Positions 55,911 to 64,000 of a stretch of DNA of 64,000 bases are shown in pieces (within the stretch, counting starts at the first letter, position 1; every line of letters begins with the position of its first letter). The notes under the pieces were generated by a model, which saw nothing but the letters and a program-made list of their open reading frames with translations, made no database searches and was not told where the DNA came from. The stretch is from JAMXLO01 sp963794185. Lineage in GTDB: Bacteria; Pseudomonadota; Alphaproteobacteria; Acetobacterales; Acetobacteraceae. Both the position numbers and the translations under genes were made by a program. The stretch is from contig CAWCDM010000128.1 of assembly GCA_963794185.1 (NCBI GenBank), positions 79,851 to 143,850 of the forward strand. The letters run 5' to 3'.

Positions 55911-56043
55911 CGCCCTCTCCCTACCCTCTCCCGCCAGCGGGAGAGGAGAAGACACGCCACGCCATCAAAACCAGGAGAAGACGCGCCATGTCATCGCCAT
56001 CAAAACTCCTCTCCCGCTTGCGGGAGAGGGTAGGGTGAGGGTG
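55911..56043. repeat. Palindromic repeat inside the peptide-importer operon
   Basis: Arms CCCTCTCCCTACCCTCTCCC... (from 55913) and ...GGGAGAGGGTAGGGTGAGGG (to about 56041) are near-perfect inverse matches around a direct-repeat centre (GAGAAGAC(A/G)CGCCA twice). It occupies almost all of the 145-bp gap between the binding-protein stop and the permease start. In such a place hairpins can protect upstream mRNA and lower downstream expression, as known for malE-malF. That role is inference here. Confidence 0.82.
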
Positions 56044-56050
56044 CCGCCAA

Positions 56051-57585
56051 TCAATCGAGCGCCGCGTCCGCGGTCAGGTGGAACTGCTGGTCCGGCCGTA
56101 TGAACGCGCCGTGCAGCTTCTTCGAATACGCCGCCAGATTGTGCTCCACGGCGAGGTAGATCCACGGCGTGTCCTGCCATGCCTGCGCCTGCGCCTTGGC
56201 ATAGGCCGCGCCGCGCTTCGTCGGATCAACCGTGCTCAGTCCATCCTCGATCGCCGCATCTGTCACCGGATTGCTGTACCAAGCGAGGTTGGCCAGCACG
56301 GGCGGGAACGATTTGGTGTAGAGCATCGGCCGCGTTCCCCAGTCCGCGTCGCCGGTCGAAGACGACCAGCGCCGTGTACAGCGTGACGATGGAGGCATCC
56401 TCGGGCTTCTGCACATTGAACATCTTCGCCGTCAGCACGCCGGCTTCCAGCGGTTCCACTTTCACCGTCACGCCAACCGCGGCAAGCTGCTGCTGGACGA
56501 ACTGCATGCCGCGTTGAACCAGCGTATTGGAGCCGCCGGTCAGCGTGGTCTCGAAGCCGTTCGGATAGCCGGCCTCGGCGAGCAGCGCCTTCGCCTTCGC
56601 CGGATCGTAGGGCCAGGCGCCCTGCTTCGCGTAGAATGCCGAGCAGCGGCGGCATCGTCGAATCCATCGGATCGGCATGGCCGCTGAACACCACCTTGAT
56701 GAACGCCTGCTTGTCCACCGCATAGTTCAGCGCCTGACGCACGCGCGGATCGTTGAACGGCTTGCGCATGTTGTTCAGCGCCACATAGCGGGACAGGATG
56801 GAAGGCTCGTCGAACACCGTGATCGTCGGGCTGTTCTCCAGCGATTTGATCATTTCGGGCGGCACCGGATAGATGAACTGCGCCTCGCCGGTCTGCAGCA
56901 TCGCGATGCGTGCGCCGTTCTCGGGCACGCCGCGATAGGTGATGGTGTCGATCTTCGGCAGGCCCGGCTTCCAGTAGTGTTCGTTCTTCTTCATCTTCAG
57001 CGTATCGGCGGTCCAGCTGACGAACTGATAGGGGCCGGTGCCGGACGGATGCCGCGTCAACTCCTTGCCGAACTCCTGCACCGATTTCGGGCTGACGATC
57101 AGCGCGCCGGGATGCGCGATGTCGTTGACGAAGGCGCCGAACGGATATTTCAGCACCACCTTCACCGTGTGGTCGTCCACCACATCCGTGTGGTCGATCA
57201 TCACGAACAGGCTCTGCCGCTTCAGGTGGTTCTCCGGATTGCCGGCGCGATCGAAGCTGGACTTCACCGCCGCCGCGTTGAACGGCGTGCCGTCGTGGAA
57301 CGTCACGCCCTTGCGCAGGTGGAAGACGAACTCCTTGGCGTCCTCGTTCGCCTCGTAGCTCTCGGCGAGCTGCGGCTGCAGCTTCATATGTTCGTCGAGC
57401 ATGTAGAGGCCCTCGAACATCAGCCGCGCCGCCGATTGCGACAGGTTGTCGTTGAGGTCGGCGGGATCGAGTCCGGTCAGGTTGTCGGGCACGCCGACCA
57501 CAAGGTCCTTGGCGGCATGCGCCGCGCCTGCCGCGCCAAGCGCAAGCGAGGCAGCCAGCAGCACGCGGGAAAGAATGAGAGTCAC
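56051..57585 (-). CDS. gsiB: Peptide/glutathione ABC transporter binding protein, two frameshifts
   Basis: A family 5 solute-binding protein of about 510 residues. Signal peptide SRVLLAASLALGAAGAAHA, then VGVPDNLTGLDPADLNDN and HLRKGVTFHDGTPFNAAAVKSSFDR. The first frame fails near 56637 after DSTMPPLL. The second carries FYAKQGAWPYDPAKAKALLAEAGYP and QLAAVGVTVKVEPLEAG, failing near 56368. The third holds WSSSTGDADWGTRPMLYT, a GsiB-like motif, to the stop at 56051. Each break is fixed by 1-2 bases (the first by removing one base from GGCATTC). Probable assembly errors. Confidence 0.88.
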
Positions 57586-57602
57586 CGGAAAATCCTCCTC
57601 GA

Positions 57603-59427
<1,825 letters not shown>

Positions 59428-59493
59428 GCGCATTCTCCGGGAGTGTGTCCGCGCATTGATGCCCGGCGCTGTAACGGCAGGCAAGTTGCACTG

Positions 59494-59613
59494 GTACACC
59501 TCTCCCGCAGTGCGGGAGAGGTCGCGAGGGGGTGCGGGAGAGGGTCGCACCGCCGGCACCCTCTCCCGTCGCGCGTTGCGCTCCGACCTCTCCCATTTCG
59601 TGGGCGAGGTGTA
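59494..59613. repeat. GTACACCTC-bounded palindromic repeat, copy B
   Basis: A 120-bp element between gsiA and the deacylase gene, opening GTACACCTCTCCCGCAGTGC and closing with the complement, GAGGTGTAC. Its reverse complement aligns with 33008-33130 (shared GGGAGAGGTCGGAGCGCA and CGGGAGAGGGT), so the two copies lie in opposite orientation. It fills almost the whole gap upstream of gsiA. Confidence 0.8.
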
Positions 59614-59619
59614 CGTATT

Positions 59620-60636
59620 CTACAGCGCGATATCCGTACCCAGATGAAACAGGCAGTCGCCTCGCATCGTGCGTCCGGGAATGCGCTTGCACAGAACGAA
59701 GCCGTCGCGGGCGAAATGCGTGGAGGCCGGTTCGGCCCATGGCGTCTCCGGGAAGTGGATGCGCGCAGCGGGCTGACCGGCCTCCACCATATCGCCCAGA
59801 TCGACCAACGGCTCGTAGAGGCCGTTCTCCGGCGCATAGACATAGTAGTCACCGCCGCCGACCTCCAGAAAACGCTGCGGCCCGTCGGGAGCGATGCGCG
59901 CGCTCTCGGGCAATATGCCGAGATGCACCAGAACGTTGTTCACGCCCCGCTCGGCGATGCGGACGGCAGCGCGCGTCACGTGTCCCGAGCCGCCCAGCTC
60001 GGTGCCCACCGCGAGCACGCCGTGACGGATTGCGCCGCCCGACAAGGTCTGGTCGCCGCCCTGATTCGCCTCCACGACGTACGAAAGCGGCGAGCCGAAC
60101 GCCTTCAGTGCCGCGATGCCCTTGGCGTTGTCCGCATCGCGGCCGTAACCGCCCAGCAAAGCCGCCGGAACGTACATCAGCGACGAACCGCCCGAGTGCA
60201 GATCGCACACCAGATCCGCCAGCGGCACCAATTCGTGCTCGATATAATAGGCGATCTGCTGCGTAACCGTGCCGTCCGGATCACCAGGGAACAACCGGTT
60301 GAGATTGCCCTCGTCGATCGGCGACGTCCGGCGGCCGGCCACCGCGGCGGGGAAGTTGGCGGCAGGCAGGATGATGACGCGGCCCTGGATACGCGCCGGA
60401 TCCAGGGCCTTCGCCAGATTGCACAGCGCGACCTGGCCCTCGTATTCGTCGCCATGCGTCCCGGATACGAGCAGGGCAGTGGAACCGTCGCCGTTCTTCA
60501 GTAGCACGATGGGGATCGGGATGAACCCGTAGGCGGAGCTGTGCACCGAATGGAACAGCCGCAGGAAGCCGTGCTGGCGGCCGTTCCTGCCGAAATCGAC
60601 TTCCGCGACGATGCGGCTTCTGCTGGTGGCCGACAT
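59620..60636 (-). CDS. Succinylglutamate desuccinylase/aspartoacylase family deacylase
   Basis: A 338-residue M14-like zinc amidohydrolase. LLVSGTHGDEYEGQVAL provides His and Glu zinc ligands near residue 62, NFPAAVAGRRTSPIDEGNLNRLFPG the substrate Arg/Asn region, and LVCDLHSGGSSLMYVP the third ligand His. GTELGGSG and the C-terminal beta domain follow. Relatives (AstE, DoeB) remove acyl groups from amino acids. As first gene before the peptide importer and D-amino-acid dehydrogenase, it could deacylate imported N-acyl amino acids. Confidence 0.88.
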   Translation of the reverse strand: MSATSRSRIVAEVDFGRNGRQHGFLRLFHSVHSSAYGFIPIPIVLLKNGDGSTALLVSGTHGDEYEGQVALCNLAKALDPARIQGRVIILPAANFPAAVAGRRTSPIDEGNLNRLFPGDPDGTVTQQIAYYIEHELVPLADLVCDLHSGGSSLMYVPAALLGGYGRDADNAKGIAALKAFGSPLSYVVEANQGGDQTLSGGAIRHGVLAVGTELGGSGHVTRAAVRIAERGVNNVLVHLGILPESARIAPDGPQRFLEVGGGDYYVYAPENGLYEPLVDLGDMVEAGQPAARIHFPETPWAEPASTHFARDGFVLCKRIPGRTMRGDCLFHLGTDIAL

Positions 60637-60683
60637 TGCCCCCTCCCCGTTCCCAGATCAGGATAGGATCGGGAGGCAACAAG

Positions 60684-61115
60684 ATGGAAGACTTGCAGCT
60701 GGTGTACGAGCCGTTCCCCAGCGACACCTTGACGCGGTTCCTGTCCGACCACGTGAACGATCTCAATTTCGCCAGAACCGGCGTCACCGATTGGCACCCC
60801 ATCGGCTACTTCCTGAAGAATGCGCGCGGCGAATGGCTCGGCGGCCTGACCGGCTACACCTGGGCCGGCTGGATGCACGTGAACTTCCTGTGGGTAACGG
60901 AAACGCTTCGCGCTCAGCGTCACGGAACGCGACTGATGGACGCCGCCGAGGCGTTTGCCGTCGAGCACGGCTGCGTTGGCGCGACGTTGGAGACCCACAG
61001 CTTCCAGGCCCCCGGATTCTACGCCAAACGCGGCTATGAGGTGTTCGGCACCCTGGAGGATTATCCACCCGGGCATAGCAAGTTGTTCCTCCGCAAGCGG
61101 CTGGCGCAATCCTGA
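60684..61115 (+). CDS. GNAT family N-acetyltransferase
   Basis: A 143-residue acetyltransferase starting MEDLQLVYEPFPSDTLTRFL, with GGGAGG 7-8 bases upstream. The acetyl-CoA site is LWVTETLRAQRHGTRLMDAAEAFAVEHGC (R-x-x-G-x-G/A variant, RAQRHGT) at about residues 75-103, and YAKRGYEVFGTLEDYPPGH closes the fold. The substrate is unknown; such proteins often modify antibiotics or amino groups. It is divergent from the deacylase gene. Confidence 0.88.
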   Translation: MEDLQLVYEPFPSDTLTRFLSDHVNDLNFARTGVTDWHPIGYFLKNARGEWLGGLTGYTWAGWMHVNFLWVTETLRAQRHGTRLMDAAEAFAVEHGCVGATLETHSFQAPGFYAKRGYEVFGTLEDYPPGHSKLFLRKRLAQS

Positions 61116-61116
61116 C

Positions 61117-61145
61117 TTGCGGCGCGGCGTCCTTTCCGCCATATT
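61117..61145 (+). promoter_or_regulatory. Possible sigma-70-type promoter of the tiny gene
   Basis: TTGCGG (61117-61122) and CATATT (61140-61145) are separated by 17 bases, the optimal spacing for a housekeeping promoter. The matches to consensus are moderate (3 of 6 and 4 of 6). A start near 61152 would leave a leader of about 30 bases before the 24-codon gene. Found by eye only. Confidence 0.4.
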
Positions 61146-61182
61146 GCCTCCCCATCAGCAACAACAGAAAGGAGGTGATCCA

Positions 61183-61257
61183 GTGTCTCATTGTTTGATG
61201 TCGGCGCCGTTTGCCGCGACCTGGATCTCCGCAACGAAGGCTTTCGTCGCGGACTAG
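61183..61257 (+). CDS. 24-codon small protein with extreme Shine-Dalgarno
   Basis: The start is GTG at 61183, seven bases after GGAGG. The preceding AAAGGAGGTGATCC (61168-61181) complements the entire 3' end of 16S rRNA, far beyond a normal site. The peptide begins MSHCLMSAPFAATWI and ends TKAFVAD, with TAG at 61255-61257. A terminator follows 38 bp later and a plausible promoter precedes it, so this is a separate short transcript of about 175 nt. It could be a translated small protein, or an RNA whose purpose is to hold the ribosome. It is too short for homology judgement by eye. Confidence 0.6.
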   Translation: MSHCLMSAPFAATWISATKAFVAD

Positions 61258-61295
61258 GTTTCGTCGGGCGACGGACGCCCACAGACAATGCCGAA

Positions 61296-61326
61296 GGCTC
61301 CGGAGGGCAACCTCCGGAGCCTTTTT
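61296..61326 (+). terminator. Rho-independent terminator of the tiny gene
   Basis: Perfect 11-bp stem GGCTCCGGAGG / CCTCCGGAGCC with a GCAA tetraloop, followed directly by TTTTT (61322-61326). On the opposite strand the stem is not followed by a T run, so it acts mainly for plus-strand transcripts, though it lies 4 bp past the MaoC stop. Confidence 0.9.
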
Positions 61327-61330
61327 CATT

Positions 61331-61824
61331 TCAGACGCCGGAGGCTTCCGCCGGCGGCCGGCGCTTCATGAACGCGGCGCGCAGGCAGGTGGCGACCATC
61401 TCGCCGCGCTGGTTAAGTGCCTGATGCTCGAATTCAACCACGCCGGCCTCCGGCGAGAACGCGATGCCCGCAACGAACGCACAATCGAGCGGGCGTAAAT
61501 CGTGTCGCCATGGAACACCGGCTTGGGAAACTCGACCTTGTTCATGCCGAGGTTGGCGATGGTCGTGCCGAGCGTCGTGTCGCCGACCGTCATGCCGATC
61601 ATCAGGCCCAGCGTGAACAGCGAGTTGACAATGCGCTGACCGAATTCAGTGGTCTTGGCGAATTCCTCGTCCAGATGCAGCGGTTGCGGATTAAGGGTCA
61701 GAGCGCTGAACAGCACGTTGTCCATTTCGGTGACGGTGCGGCTCAGCGCATGCTCGAAGATCTGGCCTTCGTGGAAGTCCTCGAAATACAGCCCGGCCAC
61801 GATCTGCCTCCCGATGCCCGGCAT
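61331..61824 (-). CDS. MaoC family dehydratase, frameshifted
   Basis: A hotdog-fold hydratase of about 164 residues, starting at ATG 61824 (or 61827) with MPGIGRQIVAGLYFEDFHEG. NPQPLHLDEEFAKTTEFGQRIVNSLFTLGLMIG is the hydratase motif with the catalytic Asp/His region, and PVFHGDTIYARS follows. The frame is lost near 61475. VAGIAFSPEAGVVEFEHQAL to RRPPAEASGV continues in the next frame to the stop at 61331. A 1-nt indel explains it. Relatives hydrate enoyl- or mesaconyl-CoA type substrates. Confidence 0.88.
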
Positions 61825-62020
61825 CATCAGACAATGAAGCCACGCCTGACGCCAGAGGCACCGGGCTCGGGATGGTGACGGTCTGTCACCCAGCCGTGTG
61901 ACGCAATTCACACCATAAAAGCCGGGACTAACCGTAGATTGCTGCCATGAGCGGGGCACCTGGAGCCCTCTCACATGCCCGATGACTGAGCGTATCAACG
62001 AACAACCAAGGGAAACACCA

Positions 62021-62809
62021 ATGGTCATCAAGAAGGACATCCGCGTCCACTCGATCAAGCGCTACGGTTGGGTGCCGGACCTCCCCGATGTCCGCGATCA
62101 TATGTACGCCGCACCGGTGGCGATGCTGGCCAAGCTTCCGCCAAAGATGGACCTTCGCCCGAACTGCCCGCCGCCCTATGACCAGGGGCAGTTGGGCAGT
62201 TGCACCGGCAACGCCATCGCCGGCGCGGTGCAGTTCGATCGGGAGAAGCAGCATCTCAAGCCGGACTTCGTGCCGTCCCGCCTGTTCATCTACTATGGCG
62301 AACGGGTCATCGAGGGCACCGTCGCCACCGACGCCGGCGCGCAGATCCGTGACGGCATCAAGGTCGTTGCCAAGCAGGGCGTCCCGCCGGAGACGGACTG
62401 GCCTTACGACATCACCAAGTTCGCCGACAAGCCGCCGGCGAAAGCGTTCACCGACGCGCTGAAGGACAAAGCGGTGAGCTACAGCAGGCTGACGCAGAGC
62501 CTCAGCCAGCTGAAGGGGTGCCTCGCGTCCGGCTATCCGTTCGTGTTCGGCTTCACCGTCTATGAAAGCTTCGAAAGCCAGCAGGTGGCGCAGACCGGCA
62601 TCGTGCCGATGCCGGCCTCGGGCGAAAGCGTGCTCGGCGGTCACGCGGTCCTGGCGGTGGGCTACGACGACACCCAGCAGCGCTTCATCGTGCGCAACTC
62701 GTGGGGCACGGATTGGGGCATGAAGGGCTATTTCACCATGCCCTATGCCTACCTGACGGAGCGCAACCTATCGAGCGACTTCTGGACCATCCGCCTGGTC
62801 CAGGGCTGA
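62021..62809 (+). CDS. C1 family (papain-like) cysteine peptidase
   Basis: A 262-residue papain-fold protease from ATG 62021 (AAGGGA upstream; an ATG at 61982 would add 13 residues). The opening SIKRYGWVPDLPDVRDHMYA is typical of bacterial C1 members. The active site reads Q55 and C61 in DQGQLGSCTGNA, H208 in GGHAVLAVGYD and N226 in RNSWGTDWGMKGYF, all intact. No signal peptide or long propeptide is seen, so a cytoplasmic location is likely. A chagasin-type inhibitor of exactly this protease class is encoded convergently 45 bp away. Confidence 0.92.
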   Translation: MVIKKDIRVHSIKRYGWVPDLPDVRDHMYAAPVAMLAKLPPKMDLRPNCPPPYDQGQLGSCTGNAIAGAVQFDREKQHLKPDFVPSRLFIYYGERVIEGTVATDAGAQIRDGIKVVAKQGVPPETDWPYDITKFADKPPAKAFTDALKDKAVSYSRLTQSLSQLKGCLASGYPFVFGFTVYESFESQQVAQTGIVPMPASGESVLGGHAVLAVGYDDTQQRFIVRNSWGTDWGMKGYFTMPYAYLTERNLSSDFWTIRLVQG

Positions 62810-62814
62810 CGAAG

Positions 62815-62851
62815 GCACGGACCCGCGGGCACGATGCCCGCGGGTCCGTGC
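62815..62851. terminator. Long hairpin between convergent peptidase and inhibitor genes
   Basis: A perfect 16-bp GC-rich stem (62815-62830 with 62836-62851) and a 5-base ACGAT loop fill the gap between the two stops. There is no T run on either side, so it may be a weak or factor-aided bidirectional terminator, or an mRNA 3'-end stabiliser. Confidence 0.6.
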
Positions 62852-62853
62852 CG

Positions 62854-63167
62854 TCATTGCGTCACGCGGACGTGCAGGGCAAAGGATCTGGCCGCCGCTT
62901 CCGGCTGGAAGCTGCGGGCATACTGCATGGCGATGTGGCATTCGCCGATACGGCACCCTTGATCTGCCACGTGTGCTCGCCGCCCTGGCCCGGCGGTCCG
63001 GCCGGGCGCTCGAAGCTGTCGCTCACCACGACACAGGCTGGCGCACCATCAGCAACGAATGCCCAGCGGTATCCGGTTGTCGGATTCTCCGCCAGGCGAA
63101 GTTCGATCACCTGACCGACCGGCAGGTCGATGGACTGTCCCGAGTGGTTCTGATCGACGACAATCAC
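62854..63167 (-). CDS. Chagasin-type (I42) cysteine peptidase inhibitor, frameshifted
   Basis: About 104 residues from GTG 63167 with AAGGAG 8-9 bases upstream. LAENPTTGYRWAF is the chagasin NPTTGY loop, and GQGGEHTWQIKG the second loop. After that the frame breaks near 62952, and GECHIAMQYARSFQPEAAARSF to ALHVRVTQ, carrying the third-loop equivalent and last strand, follows in another frame to the stop at 62854. The three loops insert into the active cleft of C1 proteases. No signal peptide is visible, as for the peptidase. It is 21 bp downstream of DUF1491. Confidence 0.85.
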
Positions 63168-63188
63168 CGGCGTGCTCCTTGCACTATG

Positions 63189-63524
63189 TTATATCAGCTT
63201 CGCCTCGAAAGGCGGGATCAGGTCGGGCGCATCGAACTCCAGCACCCAAACGTCCGGGTCGAAATTCGCCTGGCGCGCGACATAGGCATCCGCCGCCGCC
63301 TGATCGACGGGCGTCGCGCCGGTCCCGCGCATCCACGCCGGCGCGCCATCGGCGGTGCGCATCTGGGACAGGACGGAAAACCCGTCGCGGCCGCGCAGCA
63401 CCACGAGCACGCCGCCCGAGTTCGGGTCGCCCTTGCGCAGGACCGCGCCGGGCCGACCGTCCAGGTCGCCCATGCGCAGTGCCATCTTCACCCACAATCC
63501 CGCCTTCACCCGAGGTTCGGCCAT
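63189..63524 (-). CDS. DUF1491 family protein
   Basis: A 111-residue protein: MAEPRVKAGLWVKMALRMGD, then RKGDPNSGGVLVVL, WMRGTGATPVDQAAADAYVARQANFDPDVWVLEFDA. This is the DUF1491 pattern, a short alphaproteobacterial family of unknown function. It precedes the I42 inhibitor gene on the same strand and may be co-transcribed with it. The start lies 66 bp from the divergent binding-protein gene. Confidence 0.9.
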   Translation of the reverse strand: MAEPRVKAGLWVKMALRMGDLDGRPGAVLRKGDPNSGGVLVVLRGRDGFSVLSQMRTADGAPAWMRGTGATPVDQAAADAYVARQANFDPDVWVLEFDAPDLIPPFEAKLI

Positions 63525-63589
63525 GCCACTTCCCCGATCGCCTCGCCATTGTGCAGGATGGACGCGCCACTGCGCGAATCGAGGCCGCC

Positions 63590-64000
63590 ATGCGATGGAT
63601 CGCAGCCCTGCTTGCCCTGCTCACCGGTGCCACGGCGGCACGCGCCGAGGACGCGGTCAGCTTCGGCCTCGATTGGGTGGCAGAGGCGGAATACGGCGGG
63701 TACTACCAGGCCGTTGCCACCGGCCTTTACGCCAGGCGCGGGCTGAAGGTGACCATCCGCCAGGGCGGACCGCAGGTGAACCAGATGCAGCTGATGATGG
63801 CCGGCAGGCTGGATTTCAACCTCGGCGGCGGTCGGGCGATCGAGTTCGTGCAGCAGAATCTCCCCTTTGTTGCCATCGCGGCGATCTTCCAGAAGGACCC
63901 GTCGGTGTTGATCGCGCATCCGGGGCAGGGCAACGACAGTTTTCCGGCATTGAAGGGCAAGCCGATCCTGATCGGCGCCGATACGCGCTCGGGCTGGTGG
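63590..64000 (+). CDS. ABC transporter substrate-binding protein (NitT/TauT, THI5-like), cut by window edge
   Basis: The first 137 codons of a plus-strand gene that continues past 64000. A signal peptide (MRWIAALLALLTGATAARA) is followed by VSFGLDWVAEAEYGGYYQAVATGLYARRGLKVTIRQGGPQVN and MMAGRLDFNLGGG, characteristic of SsuA/THI5-like binding proteins that capture aliphatic sulfonates, nitrate or pyrimidine precursors of thiamine. The GLDW...EYGGYYQA segment leans towards the THI5/pyrimidine side. The ligand is not decided. Confidence 0.88.
   Translation, partial: MRWIAALLALLTGATAARAEDAVSFGLDWVAEAEYGGYYQAVATGLYARRGLKVTIRQGGPQVNQMQLMMAGRLDFNLGGGRAIEFVQQNLPFVAIAAIFQKDPSVLIAHPGQGNDSFPALKGKPILIGADTRSGWW

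Overview
The window is high-GC, gene-dense DNA from an alphaproteobacterium. Gene order and family types (rpsF-rpsR-rplI-yicC, DUF1491, DUF29, two-domain indolepyruvate:ferredoxin oxidoreductase, many tiny ATGA overlaps) suggest Rhodospirillales, probably Acetobacteraceae. That taxonomic guess is inference. No rRNA, tRNA, CRISPR array or prophage was recognised.

Layout. 1-2.3 kb: ribosomal operon rpsF-rpsR-rplI followed by yicC, which runs off the left edge. 2.5-5.4 kb: a VapBC-type pair, then pyrF and a dihydroorotase gene facing each other. 5.5-12.4 kb: small membrane proteins, asnB with a glycosyltransferase, then ygfZ, DUF29, a methyltransferase and a cysteine-rich Fe-S protein. 12.6-19.3 kb: a fused indolepyruvate:ferredoxin oxidoreductase divergent from a paaG/paaI/paaK-like set, together suggesting arylpyruvate or arylacetate breakdown. 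19.3-26.8 kb: flavin enzymes and an MlrC-type metallopeptidase gene. Here a foreign AT-richer segment, itself split by an IS1380-type insertion sequence, separates a truncated mlrC copy from an intact one. 27-33 kb: KDG kinase and KDPG aldolase, cupin, SDRs, hydrolase, sulfurtransferase, methylmalonyl-CoA epimerase-like protein. 33-42 kb: a MoxR/VWA pair, a GMC oxidoreductase, small cupin/EthD/TauD genes, a large unrecognised protein and an NHL-repeat protein. 42-50.4 kb: an iron-type ABC transporter, mug, and inositol-type genes (iolE-like, iolG, iolD). 50.5-60.6 kb: a split glycosyltransferase, then an operon with D-amino-acid dehydrogenase, a dipeptide/glutathione-type ABC importer and an aspartoacylase-like deacylase. 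60.7-64 kb: acetyltransferase, a 24-codon gene with an extreme Shine-Dalgarno and its own terminator, a MaoC dehydratase, a papain-type (C1) peptidase facing a chagasin-type (I42) inhibitor, DUF1491, and the start of a THI5/NitT-type binding protein.

Two themes cut across the window. First, about a dozen otherwise well-conserved genes, including ribosomal protein L9, carry apparent 1-2 nt frameshifts or a stop codon. This points to residual indel errors in the assembly rather than true decay, although real pseudogenes also occur (truncated mlrC, the IS-split gene). Second, the intergenic spaces hold several families of palindromic repeats: GTACACCTC-bounded elements, CACAAAGACACAGAGACACG arms, TCATTGCGA arms, and a MITE-like element with 12-bp terminal inverted repeats present twice.
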